Made by a program: the position numbers and the translations under genes. 64,000 nucleotides of DNA from Coenobita brevimanus (taxonomy: Eukaryota > Arthropoda > Malacostraca > Decapoda > Coenobitidae), in NCBI GenBank assembly GCA_032717465.1, contig CM064658.1, forward strand, positions 720,001 to 784,000. Direction: 5' to 3'. The notes below the pieces were generated by a model. It saw only the letters and a list, made by a program, of their open reading frames with translations. It was not told the origin of the DNA and did no database searches. Each line of letters begins with the position of its first letter. The stretch's first letter is position 1. Shown piece by piece: positions 45,917 to 57,802 of the stretch.

Positions 45917-48900
45917 AAACTCATAACATAGGCTCAAAGTGTCATTATATCATTAACATTATTGGCAGGAAGATACTGTATTGTGTATGTACTGTAATCA
46001 TGTCACAAATGATGTACTTTTATGCCTTATATCCAGTGACCTTGTTTCTATAGTTATTTCACCTTAACTTTGCCCAGATATTCATAAATGATGCATAACT
46101 TTTACACCTTACAATTAGTTACCAGTTTTTAGTCATTCTTTCCATAATCCTTTCACTTTTACCTGATTCAGATTTACATGGGCAATGCAGAAATTTTATC
46201 TCCTATATAATCATCTTGTTGGTTTCAGTCTAACAGTCCTTTCACCTGAACCTGGCTCAGATTTACACAAAGTAGCCAGTGATTTTATTTTTAGCTTTTT
46301 ATGCTATCAGTGATTTTTTTGTCTGTTTAAAGGTGATCTTTGTTAGTGAAGTGGTTGTTGTAGGTTGGTGATAAGACCTTTACATGTTGCCTTGATCCTG
46401 CTCTGTTGTTTTGAAAAAGCAGTACGGTAGTTTATACTTCATAGCTGATCCTCTGTCTAAGTTTAGTTGTAAGGGGTGGCAGATATAAAGATGAGTTTAC
46501 TTGATTGCAGTGCAGTCCAACTTTGCCACCAAAATACTTAGCCCTTACTGGCCTCATCCTGCTGCAGTGCTTTAACCCACTAGATCACTTGGCATCAACT
46601 ACAGTATACTCGGTTCATTTTATCTAGCCTTAAACTTGTTGTCTCTCCATCTTGAATGTTGAGCTGTAACACACCATCATCCCTATAATATGGTGCTAGT
46701 AATGAAGAAGTTCTTTGGAAAGGATGTTTAACCAAAGTACAGTCGTCTCCTGCCTCTGAGCTATGACAGTTATGCTGAAGAGCAAAAATCTTTATGGATT
46801 TAAAGAGTGAGCTACACTACTGTACCTTTGTTGCCTTAATTAGGCCTAGATTTTTGTTCTTTTGCAGCTTATATGACATAGTTCAGAGGCAGAAAAATAC
46901 AATATAATTAATGGCTTTGCATCCTTTTCCTAACACTTCATGACTATCACCATATTCTATTGTTAATCTCTTGTTAGAATTCAAAATTTATGGATGGATG
47001 GCAATTCTAGGTCAAGTTATAGCATTAGTTAATCCTGCTAGAATTCAGAATTCAAACTGGGTAGATAACAGTTTTAGGCCAAGTTAAATTAAAAGGAGTT
47101 ATGACACTTTACCCAGCCACTGCACCTGAAGATCGGGTGAGATAGGATCCACTGAACACACATGGTTTTATCACTGGCAGATTGGCTTAATGAATGAGAT
47201 TAGAATTAATGGCTTTATTTTAATGTGAGTGTACACAGTATCTGACAGTCCTTTCTCAGTGATGACATGTTTTTAATTCATTCTCTCATGATTATAAATT
47301 ATTATAATGGTCATTAATTTGTGATATCCCAGAGACTTCATTGTTATTCAGCCACTTGAATCATCCTCTGCAGTGGGGTGGGGTGGGGGGCTCCAACATG
47401 CATGTGTCAGCCTTGGCAACCTAATGGCGGCTCTCCACGCTGCTCAAGCTCTGGAAGCCTCTATTGCTGTTATTCATTTAAGAGTGTCATTGGAGCTTAA
47501 TGCTGTGGTCATTAACTTTTTCATAAATATGTCAACATTTGGCCTAATATCAGATGATCTTATTGAGTTGTGGGTGAGTAATAGGAGGTTTGAGTGGTAA
47601 TACTGTCTACATTACCCTCCTCTTGGTGTTATCAACTCTTTCTCTTATTCTGAAAATAATGCCAATACTTTCTCAGCTCCAGATCAGGCATAGCTACAAA
47701 AGAAAACTACAAATTTTTCAGTCCATGAAAAAATGAACTTGGGGTTTTTCACTATTTTGAGATTTTTCACTGTGTTATAACTCACCTCTTGCAGCTCAAT
47801 GGTAGAATAAAATGTACTGAGATAAACATCATCCCAAAGTTTGTCATAAATGATGGAAAAATGAACCATCTGAAATGTGTTTGTAGAGATTAGGTATTCA
47901 CTGTATTTCACCAGTTTTAAATTATCTTGAAGACAGAACTGGGAAGATAGTTGTTTCTTTGACTTTACAGTGGCTTTGCATTCCTTCTGTAGCTGTGCCT
48001 TGTGAGTAGTGTCGTGTTTTGATATCTTGCTGCAACTGAGTAATCAAGATGAAGAGTCTTGAAATGGGTAGAGTATTTTATTATATTCTAGTGCTAAGCC
48101 AGCTCATCATTGAAGATGCAAGTTTTAGACCAAGCCAGAGTGGGCTGAGTGTATCACCTTATTCTTGTATCTTCCTATTATTACAACTCATTATTAACAG
48201 AGAGGTGACAATTTTAGGCCAAGTTAGAGTAAGGATCGTATATTGGCATTTCTTGTTACACCTCATCACTTAAGATAAAAGCATGAGAATTTCAGGCCAA
48301 ATTAAAGTGAACAGAAAGTATAAAGTTACTGACACTAAACTTTTAACTTTGGCATATTTGTAATGAAACATATTCAAGCAGTTAGACTTTAATGTGTAAG
48401 TCTTGTTACACAGAGTACCACAGGATACAGAAGAGACCATTGTTGTAGAGTACATACAGTACAAAGGTCCATTTCCCCCCCCCCCATACAACAGGACAAA
48501 TGTTGGTATCATGTTCATACACAATCAGTGCATATTTGAAGAGAAAGTTTAATTGTGAACAAGTACAATATAACAAGATGATATATTACTCCTGGTGTGT
48601 GTTTACTGTGAGGCATTGTCTTCTGAAAGGGGACTCACTGCCTGAGATGGCTCAGCAGAGGTAGTTGCTTGCTTGAGGTTCATGGGTCTGATTGGCCTGA
48701 CAAATCAGGGTCACTGAACTGCAATATACTGTATGTCCATTGTATTCTGGCAATATTCTCGTATCATTATAATTTTGTTTTCCAAACTGTTCCATTTTTC
48801 TTTATGCCTCTGGACCTAAGCATCTCAGATTGGGGGGGTTTATACTGTATTGCTTAGAATTGGTTATGTATTCAGTAAATACTCTATCTCTAATCCTGTT

Positions 48901-49088
48901 GTCTGCAGTATTGTATGTGAATCTGTAACTGTTGGAATGTACTTGCAACCTCCAGACTATATTATTTCTCTTGATTAAGACCTTTTATGAAAGCTAATTC
49001 CATTAATTTTCAACTTTCTCATGTAAAATCATCAGGAGAAAGCAAGAAGGAAGTACTGTAACTGAAATGAAGAGGTTAATGCTTACAT
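45390..49088. other. Intergenic; MITE family A copies and LINE scrap
   Basis: Two CA arrays (45809-45830 and 45883-45914) sit in a duplicated 100-base segment ending CATAACATAGGCTCAAAGTG. MITE family A: 46605-46815 (minus), 46816-47105 (plus), degenerate pieces 47930-48310. LINE 3' scrap at 47390-47465. No exon. Confidence 0.6.
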
Positions 49089-49440
49089 ATACTGTAGTGA
49101 AATACCACAAACATGGACAAAATATGTACTTTATTTGAAATGTAACATCACAGAGAGAAAAGGACTATAAAAGTATCATCTTACCACTACAGAATTACAA
49201 ACCAGGACAAAATGTCTGCTTTATTTCAAATGTAACATCACAGAAGAGACCAGAACTATAAAAACATCATAATACCACTAAATAACCAGTAACATTTTGA
49301 CATGGAGTATCCATTTTTACCTCTGTAGTGCCTCCTATTTCATTTTTACCTCTGTAGTGCTTCCTATTTCATTTTTACCTCTGTAGTGCTTCCTATTTCA
49401 TTTTTACTTCTGTAGTGCTTCCTATTTCAATGTAGAGCAT
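49089..49440. repeat. Two minisatellites upstream of the 49489 acceptor
   Basis: 49089-49285: about 110-bp unit twice (ATTTCAAATGTAACATCACAG). 49310-49435: about 29-bp unit TTTCATTTTTACCTCTGTAG four times, each an acceptor-like pyrimidine tract plus AG. Confidence 0.88.
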
Positions 49441-49488
49441 TACCCTTCCACTGTACAGGCATTAACAGCATCTATATCTTTCTTTCAG

Positions 49489-49852
49489 GCGGTTCTCCAA
49501 GAATTTTGGATTGAGTACTTCAAGGGTGACTTCTGTAACTGCACTCATTACATCAAGTGCAGCAGAGGAATGGGTTGGTGTAATTGCACTGGAGACACAT
49601 ACCACTGCTATAGTCCAGTTAATGTAATTAACAACAGGGACACACTACTCCTACAGCTCCGTCATGCAAGTTACCATCTCATACGGCTGGCACCAGGAAG
49701 CACTGTTCCAACAGGGATACACTCCTACAGCTCTCATGCAAGTTACCATGTGACATGGCAGGCACCAGGAAGCTTTGTTGCCTGCAGGGTGAGAATGATA
49801 ATGTTCGGCCATTGGTACAGAGGAATACACAAACTACTTCCTGTTCTGTGAT
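49489..49852 (+). other. Exon candidate, 120 open codons, Cys-rich
   Basis: After ATATCTTTCTTTCAG the phase-0 frame is open to a TGA at 49850: AVLQEFWIEYFKGDFCNCTH then a C-x5-C-N-C pattern. It carries an internal tandem duplication (H-A-S-Y-H-L ... H-A-S-Y-H-V). No family recognised. A second frame is open for 45 codons. Most of it belongs to the inverted-repeat arm, so chance openness is possible. Confidence 0.3.
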
Positions 49853-52404
49853 GTGTTTTTATGATAGGGCAAAACATCAAGTTATTACACCCTGGGTCAT
49901 TCTGATCATCTTATGAGGCTTTCTAGTACCTTAACAATGTACTTCTGCATCTGTTCTTACACCCTGGGTCATTCTGATCATCTTATGAGGCTTTCTAGTA
50001 CCTTAACAATGTACTTCTGCGTCTAGGAATTTAATTTAAAAATGTGCACTATATTAACGTTTCAGCATAAAAATATATATTGCACTGAACAGTAATATAA
50101 AGGTATAGTAAGGACAATTAGTTTTTACTGACAAGGTGTTGGAAAGCCTCCTAAGCTGACAGGAATCCAGTTCCAGTCTGAATATATTGGGACCTAGTGT
50201 GACACTTTACCAAAGTAATAACCAATATATTCTGCATCTGTTAGTGTAGAAACCAACTCGGCTAGTGATTTTATTAATTAGTTTGTTTAATAGTTTGGTC
50301 AAAATATGGAATAGTTAAGGAGTAAAGGGCACTGCATGAATTCTGTCAGAACGTTAACTCCTGCCTCTTGTCACGGAGTAACTCTGGCCGAGCATACCCA
50401 TCAACTTCGCAAAGCCAGCCACCCCATGTTAAGAACTAATGTTCCTTTGTGGTAGACAACAAAACAGGAAAGTGCCTTGAGCCTTGGTTCGAGGTTGAAA
50501 GCTGTTTATGTATCACCACCCAGTTAACAGGCACACCATGGTAGGCTCCACATCACTTCGTTATTTGGTTATATGGCTACCACCCAGTGTCGTAAATGGT
50601 TTCATGTGTTACAGGAAACCATTAGGCATGTCACCCAATTAAGAGCTATTTGAAGTACTAGAGGGATTCAAAAGTGAAAAGACAGGTGGGAAAAACTGCG
50701 AAAGGAGAAGGGAGGCAGAAAACGAATATGAAGGGTAAGAAGTAGGCAGCACTGTACGTGGATGATGGTTGCCACCACATAAAGTCTATCCCAAAGTTAA
50801 TTAAAATGGGAGAACAAGATAGGGTCAGTATGTATGTAGGTAACAGTTATATGCATTTACCTTGCCAGACACCATTAATTCTGTAATGGGTGGCTATTTG
50901 ACCTAGCATTAGTTGTCTTAGGGTGTGGGACACTGACCTTCCATTTGTTGACATATAGGGAACACCTATGGGTTGGTTATATGGTTACCACCCACACTCA
51001 GTGATGTAAGTGGTTTCCTGGTTTACAGGAAGCCATTTGGCATGTCACTCAGTGTAAAGCCACCTGAAAAGTTAAGAAGAGTTGTAAAATGTGGCAGGAA
51101 AGATTGGAGAAATAGGAAGAAAGGAGGGCAGACACAAAGAAGGAATGGTGAAGGAAGAAGCCGCTACCACCAAATGATTACAGTACATAGTAACCCCTTC
51201 ACTCTGATGGGGTATTTTTTATTCTTACTGCTCATTAGATGGGTTTATTGAACTAGATGGCCTTGCTTAGCAGAATAAGCTCTGTAAAATTGCCTGGAGG
51301 TACCAAGAGTAAACTAAAATTTCCACAAACTGAAGGGGTTACCCTTTTGTAAATGGATTAGGTCTTCATGAACCTGTTTCATATTATATCTGTTTTGTTA
51401 TATTCATCCCACCACCAGATGATTATATTCAGCTCAGTTGAAACTGTAGTGAATGGCATAGAAATAATCATTAGCTCCTTTGCTAGGATGTATTTTTTAT
51501 TATTATTGCTACCACCAAGTAGTAATACTGTATTTAGTTCAGTTAAGAGGTACTGTATTGGAAATCCTTTCTCCATTTTAACTCCATCACTGCAGTGACA
51601 GTTTCTCTCTTACAGGAAATAAATGAATGAAGGTTGTATCAATGTCTAACCTGACCATTTTGGAAATTCTTTATCAAGCAGAATAAAACTGCTGAGTTAG
51701 TAAGAAAGCTTTGCAAGATGTCTGTGTGGTGTACATTGTGTATTCAGATAAATACCATTTCATAATATATACTTGCCATTTTCTGACAGTCTTAAGTATA
51801 AATGTTTTCAAATTGAAGAGGTTTAGATACAGATCTCATAAATCCATTCCATACAAGAGATCTTTCATAATTTGTTTCGGATAAATTGTCTGTAGCTAGC
51901 TATAATAAACTGTAAAAAGATGTCACTGTAATGAAGAGGTTAAATTTGTAAAGGGTTGCATCCTTGGAAATCATACCTTTTTGTACAGTGGAAATCAGAG
52001 CTGAATTAGCTACAATTCTGTAGATGTTTTGTAGCAACTGTATGTTCATATTGTTAAGTATTTGTGAAGTCTTTCCCAGCTACATGTTCAACATCTTCAC
52101 CCCAAGGACATCTAATTTTGTACACTGTTGCTGTCCTCAAACCGTTTATTCACCTTATGACTGACATCTTAAACTGGAGAGGTGACTAACATTAAAGGTC
52201 ATCAACTTGATAAGCTTCTTGTATTGGAAGTGCATTTGAAAGCTTTATCAACCCTCCCAGATCGAAAAATGTCCCTGGGCCCAGAGTGTAATCTCTTCAC
52301 AACAGATCTTTTATGAAATGAATTGCATTGCCCCCCATAAAATGTCTTTGAGATAAGGGGGATTGACAGAATATTTTGTGACAGTTCTGTACAGTATTTA
52401 TATT
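49545..52404 (+). repeat. Left arm of large inverted repeat (about 2.86 kb)
   Basis: Reverse-complementary to 53825-56685 along the whole length, with roughly 1-2 percent mismatches by eye plus small indels. Contains a 69-bp tandem pair (TTACACCCTGGGTCATTCTG at 49886 and 49955), a family B MITE (51191-51345, ends AACCCCTTCACT / CTGAAGGGGTT) and composite-element scraps near 50560 and 50970. Confidence 0.95.
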
Positions 52405-53824
52405 TTTTTTAATTCCCTCTAAGTAACAACACATTTTGTATTCTTTCTGTTGTTCAGTATCGTTTTCTTTTTAAAGGTTCCAACATGCTTGCATGCGTTG
52501 ATATGGTCACCTAATGGCGGCTGTCCATGCTGCTCGATCTCTGGCAGCCTCTATATTCAGTCTTTTCTTTTTATCATCAAACAGTATTAGTTAGCTAGAG
52601 AAAATTCAGGCTGTAAAGAGGTCACTGGAGAAAAAGGGTTTATGAAACATAGTTTGCTGGCTCAGATGATGTATTGCGTGAAGGTATTATTTTCAAACAA
52701 AGCTTATACACTCAATAAAGTTGAATGTTTGATGAAGGACACTGGACTGGCACACTGTCCTCGTTCAGGCAAGCCATTCTAGAATTCAGTTTTGCAATGT
52801 ATAGCTAGCATCTAGTGCTGCTCAGGTGCTTGTACATTGTCACCTCTTCTTGGAGTGCTTCTTCCCAGCTGCTGTTTTCCTTCGTTTTCTCTGTTTTATT
52901 TTTATATTTTTTAACCGTTCGGAAGTTTTCTCTCATCTCTTGTGGGGCATCCTGCTTGGCACTTGCATTGTTATTTGGTCTTCCCACCAACCAGGCTGTG
53001 TCTTGTGATGCATTTCTGTCCATGGGCAGGCAGTTTACATGAAGTCCAACTTTTGATGCATTTCTGTTCATGGGCAGGTAGTTTATGGTAAGTCCAACTT
53101 GAGATGTATTTCTGTTTATGGGCAGGTAGTTTTTCGATGAGTCCAAAACATATATTAGGCTGCCTAGCCTTCCCATGGACTGTTTGCTCCATCATTTATT
53201 CTCCTTTTTTCGACTGGTCTCCCCTTGAAAGTTACTTGTTCTCTCCCCTCTCCCCACCCCCCTCATATGTGTTGTTTCCATTGTTTTGCGTGGGTAGTGT
53301 TCCCCTGCGTAACTTTTTGGGAAAGAGGACATCTGATGCTGTTTGGCTTCCATGGTGAGTCCCCATACAGAATCTCCTTTACTTGTGGCCTGTGTCAGTT
53401 CATTGTTTTGTGGGGTAGCTTGGCACTCCACTGCTTACATCATGTGCTGTGGCCCAGGGTGAGTTGAGACATGGTAAGTGGGTGGAGGGACACCATACAA
53501 ACTTCACTCCTTTTATTACCGATATGTCATGCCCCTCAGTTGTATCTGACAATTTAGGACATGGTATTTTCCATGCTGGCATGGGGGAATGCATATCTGT
53601 ATATTTATAGATGATCCTCTGTGACAATAGGAAATTTAGAGAGACAGGTTCAAGCTTAAATTCTTTATTTTCTCAAAATTTTGTGCTACACAGAACCCAC
53701 CTTCAGAGAGTTTGAATTAACGAGTGATACACTTATACCCCTGGAAACTCCTTCCCCCTTGTGTCAAAGCATGATTGGCTACCTCAAGGAAAATTCCATC
53801 ATTGTACGCCACTCCCATTACAAT
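52405..53824. other. Loop between inverted-repeat arms
   Basis: 1,420 unique bases with a LINE 3'-end scrap at 52470-52560 (CAACATGCTTGCATGCGTTG) and a 54-bp unit in three copies at 52985-53150 (TTTCTGTTCATGGGCAGGTA G). Open frames over that unit are repeats of N-R-N-A-S-x-V-G-L and have no clear meaning. Confidence 0.8.
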
Positions 53825-56685
53825 AATATAAATACTGTACAGAACTGTCACAAAATATTCTGTCAATCCCCCTTATCTCAAAGACATTTTATGGGGGGCA
53901 ATGCAATTCATTTCATAAAAGATTTGTTGTGAAGAGATTACACACTGGGCCCAGGGACATTTTTCGATCTGGGAGGGTTGATAAAGCTTTCAAATGCACT
54001 TCCAATACAAGAAGCTTATCAAGTTGATGACCTTTAATGTTAGTCACCTCTCCAGTTTAAGATGTCAGTCATAAGGTGAGTAAACGGTTTGAGGACAGCA
54101 ACAGTGTACAAAATTAGATGTCCTTGGGGTGAAGATGTTGAACATGTAGCTGGGAAAGACTTCACAAATACTTAACAATATGAACATACAGTTGCTACAA
54201 AACATCTACAGAATTGTAGCTAATTCTGCTCTGATTTCCACTGTACAAAAAGGTATGATTTCCAAGGAGGCAACCCTTTACAAATTTAACCTCTTCATTA
54301 CAGTGACATCTTTTTACAGTTTATTATAGCTAGCTACAGACAATTTATCCAATACAAATTATGAAAGATCTCTTGTATGGAATGGATTTATGAGGTCTGT
54401 ATCTAAACCTCTTCAATTTGAAAACATTTATACTTAAGACTGTCAGAAAATGGCAAGTATATATTATGAAATGGTATTTATCTGAATACACAATGTACAC
54501 CACACAGACATCTTGCAAAGCTTTCTTACTAACTCAGCAGTTTTATTCTGCTTGATAAAGAATTTCCAAAATGGTCAGGTTAGACATTGATACAACCTTC
54601 ATTCATTTATTTCCTGTAAGAGAGAAACTGTCCCTGCAGTGATGGAGTTAAAATGGAGAAAGGATTTCCAATACAGTACCTCTTAACTGAACTAAATACA
54701 GTATTACTACTTGGTGGTAGCAATAATAATAAAAAATACATCCTACCAAAGGAGCTAATGATTATTTCTATGCCATTCACTACAGTTTCAACTGAGCTGA
54801 ATATAATCATCTGGTGGTGGGATGAATATAACAAAACAGATATAATATGAAACAGGTTCATGAAGACCTAATCCATTTACAAAAGGGTAACCCCTTCAGG
54901 TTGTGGAAATTTTTAGTTTACTCTTGGTACCTCCAGGCAATTTTACACAGCTTATTCTGCTAAGCAAGGCCATCTAGTTCAATAAACCCATCTAATGAGC
55001 AGTAAGAATAAAAAATGCCCCATCAGAGTGAAGGGGTTACTATGTACTGTAATCATTTGGTGGTAGCGGCTTCTTCCTTCACCATTCCTTCTTTGTGTCT
55101 GTCCTCCTTTCTTCCTATTTCTCCAATCTTTCCTGCCACATTTTACAACTCTTCTTAACTTTTCAGGTGGCTTTACACTGAGTGACATGCCAAATGGCTT
55201 CCTGTAAACCAGGAAACCACTTACATCATTGAGTGTGGGTGGTAACCATATAACCAACCCATAGGTGTTCCCTATATGTCAACAAATGGAAGGTCAGTGT
55301 CCCACACCCTAAGACAACTAATGCTAGGTCAAATAGCCCCCCATTACAGAATTAATGGTGCCTGGCAAGGTAAATGCATATAACTGTTACCTACATACAT
55401 ACTGACCCTATCTTGTTCTCCCATTTTAATTAACTTTGGGATAGACTTTATGTGGTGGCAACCATCATCCACGCACAGTGCTGCCTACTTCTTACCCTTC
55501 ATATTCGTTTTCTGCCTCCCTTCTCCTTTCGCAGTTTTTCCCACCTGTCTTTTCACTTTTGAATCCCTCTAGTACTTCAAATAGCTCTTAATTGGGTGAC
55601 ATGCCTAATGGTTTCCTGTAACACATGAAACCATTTACGACACTGGGTGGTAGCCATATAACCAAATAACGAAGTGATGTGGAGCCTACCATGGTGTGCC
55701 TGTTAACTGGGTGGTGATACATAAACAGCTTTCAACCTCGAACCAAGGCTCAAGGCACTTTCCTGTTTTGTTGTCTACCACAAAGGAACATTAGTTCTTA
55801 ACATGGGGTGGCTGGCTTTGCGAAGTTGATGGGTATGCTCGGCCAGAGTTACTCCGTGACAAGAGGCAGGAGTTAACGTTCTGACAGAATTCATGCAGTG
55901 CCCTTTACTCCTTAACTATTCCATATTTTGACCAAACTATTAAACAAACTAATTAATAAAATCACTAGCCGAGTTGGTTTCTACACTAACAGATGCAGAA
56001 TATATTGGTTATTACTTTGGTAAAGTGTCACACTAGGTCCCAATATATTCAGACTGGAACTGGATTCCTGTCAGCTTAGGAGGCTTTCCAACACCTTGTC
56101 AGTAAAAACTAATTGTCCTTACTATACCTTTATATTACTGTTCAGTGCAATATATATTTTTATGCTGAAACGTTAATATAGTGCACATTTTTAAATTAAA
56201 TTCCTAGATGCAGAAGTACATTGTTAAGGTACTAGAAAGCCTCGTAAGATGATCAGAATGACCCAGGGTGTAAGAACAGATGCAGAAGTACATTGTTAAG
56301 GTACTAGAAAGCCTCGTAAGATGATCAGAATGACCCAGGGTGTAATAACTTGATGTTTTGCCCTATCATAAAAACACATCACACAACAGGAAGTAGTTGG
56401 TGTATTCCTCTGTACCAATGGCCGAACATTATCATTCTCACCCTGCAGGCAACAAAGCTTCCTGGTGCCTGCCATGTCACATGGTAACTTGCATGAGAGC
56501 TGTAGGAGTGTATCCCTGTTGCAACAGTGCTTCCTGGTGCCAGCCGTATGAGATGGTAACTTGCATGACGGAGCTGTAGGAGTAGTGTGTCCCTGTTGTT
56601 AATTACATTAACTGGACTATAGCAGTAGTATGTGTCTCCAGTGCAATTACGCCAACCCATTCCTCTGCTGCACTTGATGTAATGA
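53825..56685 (-). repeat. Right arm of large inverted repeat (about 2.86 kb)
   Basis: Inverse of 49545-52404. Both arms carry the same internal repeats in the same order, so they arose by duplication of one already repeat-bearing segment. Confidence 0.95.
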
Positions 56686-56856
56686 ATGTGGCCATGGAAG
56701 TGCAATGGGCAAAATATCTTATTCACACCAATGTAAACTGTTATAATGATAATTACGCCAACCCATTCCTCTGCTGCACTTGATGTAATGAATGTGGCCA
56801 TGGAAGTGCAATGGGCAAAATATCTTATTCACACCAATGTAAACTGTTATAATGAT
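56645..56856. repeat. 106-bp tandem duplication across the arm's outer boundary
   Basis: Two identical copies (start 56645 and 56751) each contain the last 41 bases of the right arm plus 65 bases of flanking DNA, beginning AATTACGCCAACCCATTCCT. The duplication therefore happened after the inverted repeat formed. Confidence 0.93.
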
Positions 56857-57744
56857 TTACTGAAGCAGCTGTATTCAATACATACTGAATGTTACAAATT
56901 TCTTGTTTGTATTTATATCTTTAGAAATAAATGTGATATTGAATATTTTGTTTGATAAATTCCTCCTGAAAGCTATACAATATTAAGACGAAATTATGAG
57001 AAACTACGAATGTTTGAACTGAAGTTAGATACCTTAACTCCTTCACTACCTGTGTAGGGGTTGCTAGGGTATAAGGAAAATGGAGGGATGGTTAAAACTA
57101 GTAGGAACTGAGAAACCGGATCTGGTATACGTAACCTTTCGTGGCATTAAGAAAGTTCCCCCAACAAGCTTCCGTTTTCAGATAAGAACTGTGGGAGCCT
57201 TGCATTTTCTTCCCACCCGTTTTCTGTAATTAATTAAGGGGGGACTTGCAACTTTTTTTTCCGTTTTCGGTAATTAATTATGGGGGGACTCGTAATTCCC
57301 TTCCCCCTCAACCTACCTTAATTGGCCACACTGACAGAAATACGTTGATGAAACTGATGCTGTAACGATGACAGAAAATTATGAAGCACAAAATTAACCC
57401 CTTGACTACAATACCGCCCTTCATTCATGTTATCACCAGACGACTTTATTCCGCTTAGAATGAATCTACAGCAGTGAAGAGGTCAATGAAGGCTTTATCT
57501 AACCCCTCCAGTGCAATAAGTGTATCCTAAGCTGAATTCAAATCGTCTGGAGATGGTCTGAGACATTGGAGGAAGCTGTAGGGCTGAAGTGGTTAAAATG
57601 CACGAAAATAACACAAAAGGTGACGACCTTTGGCTGCAGAGACTAAGATAAACACACACCACGATAATTGACATCCTCGAGCTGAAGAGGTTACAATTAA
57701 AATAATTAATAAATTACGTACCTGGCAACCTCTAGCACGAAACG
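56857..57744. other. Spacer; family B scraps, no gene seen
   Basis: 57035-57060 and 57397-57600 contain TTAACCCCTTGAC, CCAGACGACTTTATTCCGCT and AAATCGTCTGGAGATGG words. Two TAATTAATTA[AT]GGGGGGACT repeats lie at 57230 and 57270. Confidence 0.55.
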
Positions 57745-57752
57745 TATAAAAG
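57745..57752 (+). promoter_or_regulatory. TATA box of an unidentified plus-strand gene
   Basis: TATAAAAG in a GC-richer patch (AACGTATAAAAGCAGTGGGT). About 50 bases on stands a consensus donor, the spacing expected for a TATA-driven short first exon. Confidence 0.5.
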
Positions 57753-57774
57753 CAGTGGGTAGTGTGGCGGCCTG

Positions 57775-57802
57775 GACCCTGTTGCCGCGTGCCGATAGCA
57801 AG
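57775..57802 (+). other. Candidate first exon (5' UTR)
   Basis: From about 30 bases after the TATA box to CGATAGCAAG/GTGAGT. No ATG inside, so it would be untranslated. The start is approximate. Confidence 0.4.

Noticed and set aside
50973..51251. 92-codon frame present in both arms as a conserved protein
   Set aside because: The frame runs through a composite-element scrap and a family B MITE; its conservation reflects the recent duplication, not selection.
49545..56685. Inverted repeat as a pure sequencing fold-back artefact
   Set aside because: Arms differ by scattered substitutions and small indels, the loop is unique, and the 106-bp duplication is present at one edge only; still needs read-level confirmation.
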